Part shown: positions 45,970 through 60,500 of the stretch, in pieces
Layout of the letters: the number at the start of each line of letters is the position of its first letter
Position numbering within the stretch: position 1 is the stretch's first letter
DNA from: Verpa conica
Lineage: Eukaryota; Ascomycota; Pezizomycetes; Pezizales; Morchellaceae
Direction of reading: 5' to 3'
Length of the DNA: 64,000 nt
NCBI GenBank assembly: GCA_033030425.1
Contig: JAUFSD010000009.1
Span: 1-64,000, forward strand
The notes under the pieces: generated by a model
The model's database searches: none
Seen by the model: the letters and a program-made list of their open reading frames with translations, nothing else
What the model was told of the DNA's origin: nothing
Program-made: the position numbers and the translations under genes

Positions 45970-47020
45970 TGGGGCCTTGTAGGGCATGTAGGAATATGCA
46001 CTAGGGGTTAACGTCTAGTAATATTACCCTCTAGTGATTAGTAACAGTATATATACTAGTTTTGAGCAGTTACCATGGTTTTTGAGCGCATGTGATAGCT
46101 CCCGAGGTCTTGCCGGTGGGAAAAAACAAATCTTTCATGTCTCGGGAGTGAAACTAATACATAATATGTTATGACGCAAACAACCTTTATTCCCTTCTAA
46201 CTATGGTGATGGATAGGTATATACTTTGAGATGAGAAATTGTTTTTAATAGTATCACAAGAGGGGGTGTAGGAACAGATATATTATCACAGGAAGCCGAA
46301 CCATAGTATTGAGTGGTATGGGTTAGGATTAGTCATGACAAACATGACTAATCTAGGTATATCCATAAGATCAATCGGCTCCGATCATTCATTTTCCTGA
46401 ACCTACGAATATTTAGGGCACAAAACGAATAAACGTTTTATTTTCTGAAGTGGGGCTGAAGCAATATGGGCGGCTGGCTGAGGCAATAAGATTATGTGTT
46501 CGGGCTTTCCGATTGGAAAGGCTGCTAATCCTTGTAGGCTTTTGTGCTACCCGGGAAATTTATAGCGAATATTTCCGTATATTATGCACAGTCTCAGCTG
46601 AGCCAAATGCTATATAATGTGTATCTCATAGGCCGGTAAAGCTGTCTCTTAGCGAATGTTCCACGGCGTAAGGTTTTTCTAATCAGGACATGATAGATCA
46701 CCCCTGTCCGCCACCATACCGTCGGATACTGGTTGCTTATGACTTTGCCACTATCCTATCTGGAGTACTATAAATCATCAGCACTCACCACCCTTGAACA
46801 CTCTTATGCGATCTGCCCTCAAGATGACGCTAAAATAAGCTACGGGGCCATCATATCAATCGGAGCTCCTCTGTCTCGTTGCTAGTTCCAAACAACCATC
46901 TTACGGTATCCTCTCCTCTACCACTTTCGCGGTAATGACTAACCTCCAAAGTAGGTGGACCTTGTACTCTGCTCTAAGTCATCCTTTCGTCCTACGTCGA
47001 AATTATATTCTATTCCTTGT
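45970..47020. other. Intergenic, no gene recognised
   Basis: AT-rich with short non-coding frames; this is the upstream flank of the membrane-protein gene at 47025. Confidence 0.45.
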
Positions 47021-47024
47021 CTAA

Positions 47025-49302
47025 ATGGCTCTACTGGGACCAATCGAGACGACTCACGATGGTTTAGTTGATATGGTACCGCACATAGAGAAAAAGGGTA
47101 ATTAAACTCCAGGGCCCTCAAACTTATAATACTCAAGCTAAATGTAGCCCAGATACCTCAAGCTATCACATATCACCCACTACACAAAATGATCGCCGAG
47201 AGCTGAAGAAATTTGTCTACTCCAATGACCTCATCACTATTATAACCTGGCATGTCTGGACCATTGTCTCCTGCGCTACTACAGCAGTACTACTCTACCT
47301 TAACTTTCACCAGTATGCCATCGGTAGTGAAGTCGGGAATTCCTCACAGCAGACCTCAGATATTCTCTCCGCTCTTCAATTAGCATCGAAGGTCCACGAA
47401 ATATTCCTTGTCGCTAGCATCGTGCAAATTGGGCGCCAATATATCCAGCGGAGGTTAATTAGTGATGGCACAATCAGGGGCCTGCTAGCGGCTGAGAGTT
47501 CACTTGCAGATCTTTCGCTGTTATTCTCCCGAGAGTTCCGGGCAGCGATTAGCTGTAGCTTTGATATGTATTGGCAGCGCGGTACAAAAGACAAAGCTGA
47601 AAAGAGCGCCGGGAGGAAATTACTGCTTCTCACTGGATTCCTATCCCTCCTTTGCGTTCTGTGTGGGCTAGTAGGACCAGCTAGTGCAGTATTGATGGTA
47701 CCCCGATACCAGTGGTTTCGCGAAGTCTATACCGAACCATCAGATGCTGTGCCACCATACCGGGCTTACCCCCATATTTTTATTGATCCGATATTATCAA
47801 ACGACTCTGCCATTATTCGAGAGGATCTCTTTGAGTCGCCTACCAGGTATTGGTCCCGCATGTTCGGAACGAAGGCCGCCTATCTGAAAGAGCAAAAAGG
47901 TTATATTACAGATACCCATCAGTATAGCGAAACCACAATAGTGACAGTTAATACTACTTCTCTATGGAACCGGTCACTACTGAATGACGACTGGACTGGT
48001 TCAACACGTTTCTCTTCTATTTTGATCATAGATTTATTAGACAAGGGAATTGCTCTCAGAAGCTACAATGTTTCTTCCAAAAACAATGGCTCAGAGAGCG
48101 CCTTTGTCGCCGATTTGACTGGGTTGGAGACGAGTACTGTGTGTCGTAAGAGACACAAACTACCATGTGGTTACGGCAATGTGTCTGAGTGGTGTTATAT
48201 GAGTGTTGCTTCGCAGCCTACCGAGGCAACACTACAAGATGGTCAGGACTTGCTGCTGATAGCTGGTCTTCACGAGGATACAAACCCGCCTAGATTATGG
48301 ATGACAGAGGGAGAAAGAGACGCTACCTACAAAGATTTTGTAAAATCTATCGTGGTTGTACTGGAGGGATATACAGGTGGGGACAACTCAATACCTCCGC
48401 TCGTTGTGTGCACAATATCGGCAGAGATTAAGACAGTTACTGCTACATCATCTTCCCAGGATTTTTCCCCAGCACGGGCCGAGTATCACGATTACCTCCT
48501 CCAATTTGACGGCAAAAATAACACAAAACATCCCACGCAGACCCTACTATATCACGAGAAATGGCTCGACTCCATACACCAAAAGCGTGCTAAAGACTCC
48601 AACGCCTCAGATATCTTTGAGCCTACCATAAACTATCAAAATAGATCACTATTACGGGCTACAGAAAATACTTCCCTCAAACAATGGGCCCAGGATATAC
48701 TCTCCTCCAAGTCACCTTCTACCACGGGTGATCTAAGTGATAACCCCTCGCCATTCATTTCAGACTACTTTGCGCAATTTAACGAAGCTGGAGTTGCTGA
48801 GATACTGATTGGAGGCCCATTTATGTCAGCTCTTTTGTTGATGGAGCGATCCTCATCCCAGTATACAGGCCTAGGAAACTTTCTGGACCTCAGTGAGTCT
48901 GACCTGGAGCTGGGCGGCATACTACCAGAGCCAATGCTCGACTATAGCATGTATAAAATGCCACCAGCGATAATCTCCCACCGGCTCTACGGCTTTCGTC
49001 TATCCAGCCGCACGGCGTACTTTAGTGCCATCATTCTCATAATCCACACGTTTATTGCCTTGCTGGGCTCCCTGTTCCAGATGCACCAATGCGGGGTCAT
49101 TACGGCTTGGCAATCGGTCCATGAATATTTAACACTAGCTGTGGGGGGCAATCCTAGTGGTATTAGCGACATTATTATGGGGTTGGACGAGACGGCTGCA
49201 ATGAAAGAGATCGTAAGAGTTGAAGCTAGTCATGGGCATCTGAAGCTTCGCGTTCGCCCAAACAGAGAGATGGCACAAACAGGTACTATGGATGAGGAGT
49301 AG
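47025..49302 (+). CDS. Membrane protein with a large N-glycosylated loop (fungal family)
   Basis: Exon 1 is 47025-47097. A 55-bp intron (donor GTAATT, branch GCTAAAT, acceptor CCCAG) covers 47098-47152, and exon 2 runs to 49302, giving 740 aa in phase. There is no ATG in exon 2 ahead of the first membrane segment, which is what decided the start. Membrane segments are seen near residues 55-75 (LITIITWHVWTIVSCATTAV), near 190-215 (LLLLTGFLSLLCVLCGLVGP) and near 650 (AIILIIHTFIALLGSLF). Between the last two lies a loop of about 400 residues with many N-x-S/T sites. The cytoplasmic tail is about 65 residues. It matches the layout of unnamed Pezizomycotina membrane proteins. No transporter or receptor motif is visible and the function is unknown. 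Confidence 0.75.
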
Positions 49303-49309
49303 CCAGTTA

Positions 49310-50400
49310 GTCGTACGTAGCAAGGTGCAGGAAGCGGTAGGGTATTAATGAATCGATAGCATAGTAAACAGCGTACCCTCCTTTATATACCAGAGGTCTA
49401 CAGCAGGGCCACAGGCCCAGCGTCACGGCCCGTGATGAAACTTGGCCAATTGTCGATTTGATCGGGATTACGAGTGTTACGTATGAGCTGTGTTTCCTTT
49501 GTTGATATGGTTGCTGCTGTGTCTAGTTATGAGTCAGGGGCAGGATTAAGTGAAGAGGCTTCAGAGCAGGCCTTCCAATACACCACACCGGCCCAAAAGT
49601 ATTATCGGCCCGTCACAGCCCAGCTCAGCCCATTAGTGGAAAGCCTAGGCAATCCCAATTACACTAAGTAAAGATTTATAGTATTCTTTGATATTGGTAT
49701 CTGCAAATAGTTCATAAAATAACATCTTTCGCAAGTTATTTAAACACAATCTCGCTTCAATAACCTGTACAGTGCCCTAGAGATTTATCTAGTACCCGCC
49801 AGTTCACAGAAACTTTATTATGAAGACATGTACCTTTGAAGAAATTACTAATGCTGGCCCAGCCCAACCCAACTAACAAAAACACCGGCCCGGGCTAGTC
49901 CAAATAAGGGTCGGCCCATTGGAGGGATTGTTTCAGAGCCGGGCACTTAGAAAGTTAGGTTTTAGGATTGTGAAACTCACGTGATGAAAGAGATTGTATC
50001 TATAATAAGTGAATTCTCTGTCTTCTCCGGTCTTTTTCATTACAAAATCTTCATATTACGTTACGGAGACTTAGAAATTCCATCCCGGGTATTTAGTTTC
50101 TTGTTTTCATGGATTAGGGCTTCTTGGTAATTCTAACAGACGGTCTGCTCTCAGTCATCATTTATTCCAAAAGTACTCTGAACGTCTAGCGCGAGACCAC
50201 TAGATAGTTTGTCACAAGGCAAACAATCCTTTATTCCCCTCTTGGTCTAGTAATTGATGGTCATTCTCATACCCCAAAGTCGGCAATGATCCCTACTCTC
50301 GCCGTTTAAATAACTAGTTTCATGCGGGATGTTGGGAGCAGATGACGTATCAGAGAGTATTAAACCTAGCTATATCAATACCGACAAAAGTATATAAAAT
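49310..50400. other. Intergenic, GGCCC-rich degenerate sequence
   Basis: No gene recognised. Recurrent GGCCC/GGCCCG motifs cluster at 49400-49440, 49590-49640 and 49850-49920, probably decayed repeat DNA. Confidence 0.4.
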
Positions 50401-50401
50401 C

Positions 50402-50589
50402 CTATCCCTTAGACCGGTCTTTACCACAACCACTAGCTATATAACCTATTGAATTTATAATGATAATGGTTTAGGTTATGTAGTCTAAATGTCCTAGCAT
50501 AATTTCTGTAATATCTAGAGGCGTTTTGGCTGGGGTTTATCATTGAAAGACCGGTCTGAAACGGTTGTGTGTGACGGTTTAAGGGATAA
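50402..50589. mobile_element. Imperfect inverted-repeat element, about 188 bp
   Basis: TATCCCTTAGACCGGTC at 50403 is inverted as ACGGTTTAAGGGATA at the right end; GACCGGTCTTT and its complement also occur inside both halves (50412 and about 50546). Arms of about 30 bp match at roughly 75 percent. Interior non-coding. Confidence 0.5.
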
Positions 50590-50773
50590 CTGTGCGACTT
50601 ACGACTTTGCGAAACAAATTTAGGCAGTAATCATTAGAGTTGAGCTAAGACCAACACCGTTTTATATCGCTGTATAGGATATTATGGCAAGTCCGGTAAT
50701 GGGAGCACGACCTATGATGAAAAAACAGTACAAAACGGCCGAGGAGTTCAGGTTTCCTAAAATCTTGTAAATC

Positions 50774-51244
50774 ATGAGATATCGACGGCGAATTTTATAC
50801 CACCTACCTTACGCAATCCCAGCTGTAATTTTACTGGTTCTATGTGCTATCATTTGTCTGACAGCTTTTGTATTTTGGGTGTCCTCTCGAGCTACCTTGT
50901 TAGCCCTAGTGTTCGTCTTGGGGCGATTCGGGGCGGTTCCCCGCTGGGGGGAGTCCTATCTCTGCGCCACTATGCATATACTGCCATTCATACGCCATTC
51001 ATACGCCTCCCATACGCCTCCCACAGTATTTAGAACTCGATTGCAGTCCCTAAAGGCTGTATATATCGATTTCGCTGTAATTGGGGCCCGATGTGCACGG
51101 TTCTCCCCCCGTCCTTCGCTCAAAATCCTGAAACGCCCGGCTCTATGGAGTGGTTCGGGGCAGTTTCTTGACGCAGTTCCCTGGGGAGTTTCGGGGACCG
51201 AGTCCCTCGTGACGAGCACTAGTCAGCCCTCCGTCAGCTTATAA
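50774..51244 (+). pseudogene. Possible fragment of a membrane-protein gene
   Basis: The frame opens with a basic N-terminus and one strong membrane segment (AIPAVILLVLCAIICLTAFVFWV, about residues 16-38), then VSSRATLLAL, reminiscent of C-terminal ends of fungal multi-pass membrane proteins. The remaining 100 residues are unlike protein. It looks like a broken 3' piece of such a gene; no upstream exon was found. Confidence 0.35.
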
Positions 51245-51249
51245 ATCAA

Positions 51250-52830
51250 AACTCGACTGGCCGGGTAGTATCAGATATGATCTACCCTAGCGGAGAACCC
51301 TCCATCGCTCCTATCAAGGAGTGGATCAAGATTTTAGAGAATCAAATAATCAGACTTTTGTGACCGGGGGAAAACAATGTGTCTTTGCCAAGCCATGAGA
51401 ATAGGCAAGCTATGTAGTACTGTTAATTTTTTGGGTTTACAATTCAAAAATGTACCAGATGAGAGGCCAGTAGTTGATATTCTGGAAGCGGATACTGGGA
51501 AGTGAGATGTTGATGCTTATGTCTAAATTTCTTCCAATTAAACCCCAAGTTCTACAGGGGTAAAAATAATTTTTTGTTTCCTATAACGAGATAAATTTTA
51601 TTAGCTTCACCGCAACACACCCCCTGCTTTACTCGGTGTTAATTGAGAGTTCCAATAAAACACCTCTTGCCTTATATAAATAATTTTAGAAAAGATTCGG
51701 TGGGGGCTATTACAACTTTTCCGACGTCTTAAGACCTGTGTCACGGGACACTCACATCACGTGGCTCTTGGCATACCTATATGTAGCTAGAGCGTTCTGC
51801 TCTTTGATTATCATTATGATTATCACATTCATTGAGTTAGCATTCTGCAATAGGTCATTCCCTCATCGAGTCTTAGAGACAGATGCGGGTATTACGACCT
51901 GAGTACAACCTCTCTAAATTGCCTTTACCCGCCATCACTACCGCTATTTTGGCCATAGAAGAAATTAATTTAGACTGTAAAATTAAAAATAATACAGTAC
52001 CACAACTTATAAATAGCTTCCAGCTAATTTTAGGGAAGTTTACATTTTTAATGAAGTGGTTGATGGGAAAACTCATTTTTGACACATTTGACGCCCCATA
52101 ATTTCCATCTCGTAAGCGTAAAAAGTTCTTTCCCTTTATATTCGGGATACCCGGGCATGAGTATGGCAACAAATTATACAAGACTAGAGGCTTACACTCA
52201 CAAGTTGAACTGTTTGAAATTCGTAATCTCTTTAGTAGTATCCGATTATATGGTCATCAAGGGCTGCTGAAGTGCTTTTACCAGCGCTGCTCAATATTCC
52301 GGCAACACTAGCTTGTCGTATCTAGTTCTGTAGACCTGATTTGCTAGATTTTCCCTCCGCCTAGTTTGGTATTAGGGGTTCAAATAGCAACTATATCTCC
52401 ATGTATTCTGCACAATTCAGTCACAAAGAGATTACTATATCTGCCTAACCAGCAGTACCCGGGGACAATCCTCCGCGGCGGGAATTGTTATATCCCAAGC
52501 GACTATACACAAGGAAGTGAGTCACACGATGGAAAGCACAATTAAGTCATAGGTTTTCTCTATAACATTGGATGCCACCCGAGATATACGGCGCTGCTAG
52601 TTTGGTAAAACAGTATTAGTTTCTATGTATAGAGGTGTAGAAAATATTGCGCGTAGTAACAGGATAGTACGGTCCGGGCGGTACGTAAGCATAAGTGCAG
52701 GTTCATTACTCCAGGTATCTCACATCGCTCATAGTCCCTAATAGAGTATTCCAAGGTTACGGTTAATTTGATCTCAGTCAGGTATATTGTGTGGCTAATT
52801 CTTCCTATTAATACTAAACATGGGATGCTA
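51250..52830. other. Gene-poor stretch, no gene recognised
   Basis: AT-rich with overlapping short frames on both strands (for example 51873-52181) that lack domains. Confidence 0.45.
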
Positions 52831-52918
52831 TCTTGACCTTAATAATTAAGGGTGCTTATCATTCGGGTAGATTTATTCTATCTAGAAACATCAAGTTACA
52901 AACATACGGCAGGTACTC

Positions 52919-55900
52919 CTATTCCAAAAGCTGGATACGATTATCCTCTTCTTTGCTCCCTTCATCCAAACAAACTATATTTGAAAACATTGGTAACATC
53001 TCTCTCTTCAACATTTCCCACAGCTCTTCGCACATGGAAATCAAATATGCCAATGCATTTGCCGGACTCCATGTTCCCACAAAGTCAATTCTGTGTCCCA
53101 AGACTGTGCCCTTCACCTTGATTGTAAAACCTGGTCCATCACCGACGATCGACCGTAATGTTCCCGTCAATTCAATCGACTCAATATTCAATCCTGCTCG
53201 AATCTGGTTGGTCAACCAACTTGCTGCCGCAAAAGCCAGCTCCTCAGCCTTTTCTGCTATGTCTAATGCTTTTTGTGCAATATCCACGAGTGTAGTATCC
53301 TTTTGCACTGCATCAAGCACAACTAGCGCCGCTTGAAATGTCACGAACTCGATTCCTTTGGCAGCAGCAACTACCATCTCCCGAGCCGCAACCAGTATCT
53401 CACGCTCTGCTAACAACGCTGTGTCGTATGCAAACCCCGCTGAGTTTATTAGGGCTTTCCCCGCTTCCTTTGCTCCTATAATAGCGAGCTTTGCTGCATC
53501 AATAAATTTTTGGTGCAAGGCTGGGATTCCATCGAGGATACGTTGTGCAACGCTGATGAGCCCGGCTCCTGTCTGGCGTGCTAACTCTACTGCGCCGCAT
53601 GCTATGTCTACAGTCGTCATAGCCGCACTGTATAACGGACCTTCAACAATTGCACGGGCAGCTGAGAGAATAAGCTCGGCAGCCGTTAGCTCAAATATCA
53701 AGAAAGCTCGCTCTGCTTCAAGAACTCCAATTTCAAACCACTAGCCATGTCAGTAAATTCCAGATACGTGGGTGCTAAACTAGGGTACCTACAATTGCTG
53801 GCTTTTTGAAAATTACTGCCCTCTCACAGGCCTCTCTCCGATTATTGAGTCGCTGCTCGACGTCAGAAACCCTCCCTGCAATGTGTTAGCTGGGTTTGGA
53901 CAAGCGAAATGATTATATTTACATCTTTCGTGGTGAACACTCTCCTCCGCGCGCTTCAGCGCATTAGTGACATTCCCAAACCCATTCTGTAAGTCAATCC
54001 TCTTTTCCTGTAGCGTATACAATGCTGATTCAATCTTCCTATCTGCCTCTCGCTGTGTATCTGCCAAGTTCACCTGTGCCTGCTTGATTGCAACATCCAT
54101 CTCAAGCTGCTTCTGATCGAGTTTCTTATTCGCACTGGCTGCTAACTCTTCAGCTTCGTTCTCTGCAGCGCGTACATTATCTTGCAGCTGTAAACGCTTT
54201 CTAGTGCACTCTTCCTCCTTTTCTTTCAGCGCTGCCTCTGCCTGTGCAACTCGCTTGTTAAACGCAATCCTCTCCTTTTCAACTACAGCCTTAGCTTCTT
54301 CAACCTTTTTGTCAAATTCGATCTTCGCATCAATAACGCTCTGCCTTGCATTCGCAATCCCTTCTTTAGCAGAGTGATGTGCCTGATCGAAAAAGTGTTG
54401 CATTTGGTCTGCGACTGCGGCGAGAATACGTTGCTCCATAGTGGCCTGTAGCAAGAAGTCTGCATGCTCCATCTTTGTTAGATCTGAGCTAGGATTTAGC
54501 ATCTTTGCATGAACGCCGAATTTCAAGAGATCGCTCCAGGCTAGCTCAAAGTCAAACTCAAACTGTGGGTGCGGTTGCAGCTCCGCAAGGACAAAGACTT
54601 TCGTTGAAAGTCCCCATAGCGAGATCATCCCGTTCATGTATATATGTTGTGTCTCTTTCGATATCTCAATATCGACAACTGCCTCATCGCCAACTGCCCC
54701 CGTGATAGTCAGAGGACCCAACGAGAATCCTTGGATACTGCCATTTAGCTTTAGTCCTTCCCGGCCTATCCGACAGTCCATGGAGGCCCTTCGACCGCAT
54801 AGATACATTGTGCCCTGGAAGACGAATCCTGCAGGATAGACCTGCGTGCCGAGGGTACACCCGCACTGACTAGCATACAAGTCCACATCCTCGAAACGTA
54901 GAATATCTTCACGTGGAGAAGGGACTTCATGGGAGATCATCGCGTTGACGAACTGGATTACATCGGCAATGTCTAGTTCGGCAATGTGCCCCTTTATAAG
55001 TGTTTCTTTCGGGTTTTCGGAAATATATAGAGCAGCATTGTAAGATTTCCTTTCATCAACCACTATACTAGCCTCAAAGCCAATGGCAGATGGTGTACCA
55101 GTTGACAAAAACTGAGCGTAATTTATGCCGACTTGGACAGTCATAATCGGACCTGTAGTTGTCAGTTATAATTCAGAATAAAAACAGGAACTAGCTTACC
55201 AAGTTTTATACGAGGACTGATGCCTAGAGGGTTGTTCCAGTAACCTTCCATAGTTCTAGGGGTAGTATTAGTCATGGGCATGAGTTGTACTCCTGAGATA
55301 TCTAGCAAACACTTACGCAAATCCTTTAGCCTCAATAGCATCCGCCACGAGGCCAAGTGTGAACTGGAGAGGCTTAGTATTTTCATCGATCTTTGCCCAC
55401 AAGACAGCTGCAAATTTGACGGAGGGTTCTGGGTTTGTGACGATCTCGAGTAGTAGTGGCCCTGAGGTGACATTGGGACCTATATTTATCTATATGAGAA
55501 CTAGTTAGAACTTGAACCTCTAAAAGGAAATAGGGGAGCTACCCTCATATCATCTGGAAGGCGTATTACAACAGTGAGTCCATCTTTCTTAGAGTAGCCT
55601 GCCCGGAGGACAAACACATCGCTGGACTCTTTGCAGTTTGTGACCTCTGCCACATAAGGCATGGATTCAAGCTGTGCACAGACTTGGATACCTTTTTCTT
55701 GCGTTAGTGAACTGGGTCTGTACTTCATCTTTACAATGGATAATTTAACCTTCTTTAATTGGGTATTGGCAGACGTTGAGTTCCGGTACGTTTGGGTTAT
55801 CGCTGCTCGACGCAATCAATGTTACCCGCTTTAATATCACGTCCAAAGAGCTCCCTTCTAACTCGCCTACTAGCTCTCCGATCTTCAGAGTTGGTGAGTC

Positions 55901-57551
55901 GACTTCACCATAAACAACCCATTCCAGATTACCACCAGCAGGCTTGTAGGTGGCAAGCGCGACATTGAAGGTTATATCTTTGAACACGACGACTCCTTTG
56001 ATCAAACCTGCAACCCTGCGCCCACTCCTCTGAGCAGTGGCTGGCGTATCAAGCACCGGTGGCGACAGGGGCTCATCTGATGGTAACTCCTCCTTTAGCC
56101 CCTCCTCAACTATTTTATTGTGCTCCGATGGCGTAGAACTCCCCACAACGAGTTGAATTGATGCCTGCTTGATGCTAATACCTTCTCCTATATCAATGTC
56201 TGCGACTGCTCCAATAATCGAAACTCCGCTAGTGGAAATTGTGATCTTTGCGGCAGCGGCTTTATGCCCATCCATCGAGACTTCACCATACAGGTTTAAG
56301 CTACCCTTGGAAATTTCAATGGTGACTTCATCAATCATAATATCTTGGTCGATTGGATCAAGTTCGCATCCTGTCATAGACTCAAAGATGTCGCGTATGT
56401 TCTGTAAGGTGAAGCTGCGTGCTGTACCACGGAGATAGGCTTCGCCTGATTGAGGGTTAGTTGATATATAATTTGCTTTACGGATAGGGTGATACCCGTA
56501 CTATTAGAAAAGGTTCCGGAAAGCTCTATATTGAGCCCCTTGAACGCCCATTTTGCCGCCAGCGTGAAAGAGAGGTTCTTAGTGAAATTCTTTTTTGGGA
56601 ATGTTGCCGTGAATGTTACGAACGCGAGCTATAGTTCCAGTGCGGTCAGTTGGCATATTAGGAGTTTAGCATTCCCCTGGTCAACTCACATCCAGACCAG
56701 AGACACCAAAAACATCTCTCCAGAGATCATCCTTCTTCAGCCCCATCGAAAGTTTGCAACTATCAGTATCGGGAGCGAGCTCATACTGGAGTACTAATGG
56801 TACGACTGAATTCGGAACATTCAAGTTCAATGCACCGACAAATCCCCACGACATCCTGTGATTCTGATCGATTGCAATTTCAATGCCAGCGCTCCTAAAC
56901 TGAACCATTGGACCAAAGTTTGTAAATATTCCTTCTATAGATCCACGAAAAGTGAACCCGTTTCCAACTAGTGAATCATCCAATTCCCGTTCCAGACCTA
57001 AATGAGCTGAAAGGTGAATTGCCGGCTGTTTTTGTCCGAAATATTCCCTTAGACCATCCGAAATTGGCTCAAGAATACCTCTGAATTCAACATCTGTTTC
57101 AAACCAGAGTCCTGCCGGCTTAAACTCGTTGATTTTGCGGCCAATAAAGACAATAGAAGTTTTTTTAAGGGTTACAGCGTCGAACGTGGTATTTTTGAGG
57201 GAAGGGAAAATTGACCCGACAGAAATATCATCATCCAGATCAAACTTCTCGAAGTCTTTAAGCTTTGGTGGGGGTTTTTCTAGGTGTGTTAGCACTTTAT
57301 ATGGGACTAGTACGCAGAGAAACTATACTTTCGACTGGAACCTCAATTTTTTGCGGTTCCCAATAGTAGACAAGTTTTCCGTCATCGAATCTCGCTTTTT
57401 TTTTCATAACCATGCCTGGTGGAGCGGGTGGCTTTGTAGCATCAACATTCTGGGGATTCTGAGATACCTCTAGGTCAGTATCCAATTCTGTCAGTGGTAG
57501 TAGAGTTCATACTAATGAGGATTCCCCTGTCTGTTTTGGTGCATCGGACAT
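52919..57551 (-). CDS. Large multi-exon protein: beta-repeat N-terminus, coiled coil, helical C-terminus
   Basis: The likely start is the ATG at 57551 (short first exon, donor GTATGA, acceptor CTGACAG). Coding blocks then follow on the minus strand: about 57495-57310, 57290-56690, 56640-56490, 56420-55770, 55750-55560, 55470-55200, 55144-53880 and 53745 to the stop at 52919, with short introns. The total is roughly 1400 aa. The N-terminal 900 residues carry repeated beta segments of the type GPLTITGAVGDEAVVDIEIS, each with a central Gly and alternating Asp/Ile. A coiled coil of about 180 residues (54400-53900) and a helical, Ala-rich C-terminal half follow. I do not recognise a catalytic site. 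Similar architectures occur in large uncharacterised fungal proteins, some thought to be toxin-like; that is not shown by any motif here. Exon edges are approximate, and more than one gene is possible. Confidence 0.55.
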
Positions 57552-57559
57552 AATGATAG

Positions 57560-60500
57560 TTTTTGTATAGAATAGAAGTGCTGTGATTCTCAGTGATAAT
57601 GGAGTATATGCGTAAAATATCTCAAAAAGAGTTGAATCAAGGTTTGCGAGATTTTAATTGCGTCTGCTTGCTCTTCTGTTATTACCTCTAGAGAATCTGT
57701 ACGGATATGAGGCCCTTTATACCATCCTAATGAGACCAATGATGGATACTCCGTGCTCACCACATATCTCTTTTAGCTACCATCGAAAAGTTTAGCATTG
57801 GTCTCTCTCCTTCAACATGGGTATTGAGGAGCTGAAGCACGGTGATCAAGTCACAACCAATGAAAGCCTCTCGATCATATAATTCTACAAAGGCACGACC
57901 TTCCTAGAGTATGCTTCTTTTCCGAGTTTGCTCTCATTCATCAATGAGAGATAAGAAAGCTGTCAGTCTAGACCGAGCCTATACAGATAATGCATTTTCT
58001 TCTTTCCTTAAATTATCAGCTGATAATGCCGCCGGAAAGTTACGGCATTGAGTTTAGGAGAAGCACTGTTTGAAACTACCAACGGTTGGGGGAAGGGCTT
58101 ATACTATTCCATGGTTTTCAGCGATTCTAACCACTGACAGCAGATATTTTCCAGCTTGGGGAGATAGCGCAGCCACGTCACTATTCGTTTACTTTGATTC
58201 GATAAGCCCTACAATCAACACCATGCCCCATACCTACGGAGGTTGACTATCAAATCCCTATCTCTAGAGGGAATTACACGCTTCATGGCTGAAACTCTTT
58301 ATACTAGGACTATGAATAGCTTGAGACGTAATAGTAAGGAAACTTAGCACATCTTAACCTTCTCCAGCTACGTAGATAGCGCTAGAATTAGGTTAGGGGA
58401 TGGGGATGGGCAAACTCTAGCACTCTAGCACATATATGAAAGATATACTTGATATAAATCCTTGAACGAATGTCACCTAGGAACCAAGCTATGACGCTAA
58501 ATATTTTTTGCACGCAGCGCTGGCTACTCACGTGGTCGATACGGTGTGTAATAACACTAAAGAACGGGTACTGGGCCAAAATTGATCAACTGGCGGCCCG
58601 GACTCTTGTCTACAATACCTTAGATTACCAGCAGAAAAGTGTAAACTCTGTATATCCTGATCATATATGGTAAGCGCCCGGCTTCATTTAATAATACATG
58701 TAATTATGTATGTACACAGTGTATCATCTAGATTTATTCGACTCCCTACGGCCGGGGGTTATGTGTGTAATTCATGTTAAAAAAATAAGAGTGCAACAGG
58801 TCTCATCCGTATTAGTACAAGTATCTACCTCGCTTACTCTAGTACCTCTAATTTCTATGACTTCGACTGTCTCAGTGCGTGTTAAACCACACTTTAGTAG
58901 GTCGAATAAAACATAGATGGTACGGTAGTATTCGGACAGCCTTATCATAAGACATTTTAGATGAAATCATTCGACTTCCCGCAAATACCTTCCGGTAGAG
59001 GAGTACAATACCACAAAAAGCCAACCAACTCCCTATTGAAGTACTGTAACTATACAGTTGGACCTCGCTTTGAAAAATTAGTTCGCCACCACAAAACATT
59101 CGATCTATGATATATTAAGTTAACAAAATCGGCTCGGAGAGCCCAGAATAATTATGTTTACCTATCTCGGAAACACTTCCGCGTTTGGGTCTCGGTTGCG
59201 TAGTCTTGGATGTATGTACTATGTAGTAGTACAGGCTGTCGAGTTGAGCTGAAGATCCTGAGTTAAGCGGCTAGGGCTCCTTTTAGCCTAGGGTTTAATC
59301 CTTATAATGCTTCGGGTCTAGGCGGTAGATCTGGGCTAAGTAAACATTCTCCAAAAATATTCAGCATTAACTAAAACTATACTCTATTGAACTCGCTAAA
59401 GAATACAACAAAGATATTTTGTACACGGTACTGGTGGCTGGCTGAAGAATTGTCCGCGTGTACAGACGAATCCGGAAAGGCTAGAGTTACTACCTATGGC
59501 AGGGTTACAATTGACATGCGCCCCACATGTCTCAGGCGGTAGGGAATACTGAAACACAACCAATATGATTGTAGCATGAAGAATTAGCGCACGAGTGTAC
59601 AAGACGAGACGATCCCATGTTTTCAAAACGTTCTAGTTCTAGAGAGGGTCTTGCGTAGTTAATATTTGATTATTCACAGGTCCACTTTTCCGACGCTTGA
59701 ATAAACACGCCACTGTTCACTCCAACAACCAGCAATCAATCTCCCCCATTCAAAGCGTCTATTTCTGATAATCCTTCGTGGTTGGGATACCAATGTAGCT
59801 GAGGATGACATCCGAATATTTACCATAGAGGTATCAAGCGCTGTCATATTACCGTCAGTACTGAACTAGAAATCTCGATAATTGAGTAGGGCGTAAGACT
59901 TCCATTACAGTATTTCAGATTAGTAGTCGTAGAAGGCCAATGCCAAGGATCAGGACTAGCTGCTGTAGACGGGCTGTGCATTTGACAATCTACCCTAGCA
60001 TGGTCCCTGATGGCGTTGCTGATTCTTATGGCTAACATACTGCCAACAGATAATACTCTGCAGCAACTACAATAGGCCCACTAGACGTTGTCAAAGTTAG
60101 GCGCCTACGTAATGAATACCGTGCATCAAGCGAATTTTGTGTAATTAAGAGCCAACAAGAATCTGAGCGTAAATGAGGCACCTATATTCCATTAGTGTAG
60201 GTTTTCCTATTACAGTTACTATAAGAGTATCCTCTGCTTAGGGTAGTTGCTTGTTCAGGTTTATATCTAAATTTTGCACTTTCTAAAGGATAAAGACGGG
60301 CTGTGCTAATAGACGGGTCACGTAGCATAACACCAAGTACGATAAACCAATAATGAGTACTAAAAGAAATTCAAGATTAAATCCGAATTAACGCTAATTC
60401 TCTTCAATGGGTATATTGCATTGTTATATCAGTTACTGTTGGAGCTACGTTAACCTTTATGTTATCTAGTTCGGAGGTTGACTTGGGCCAGCCTAGACCA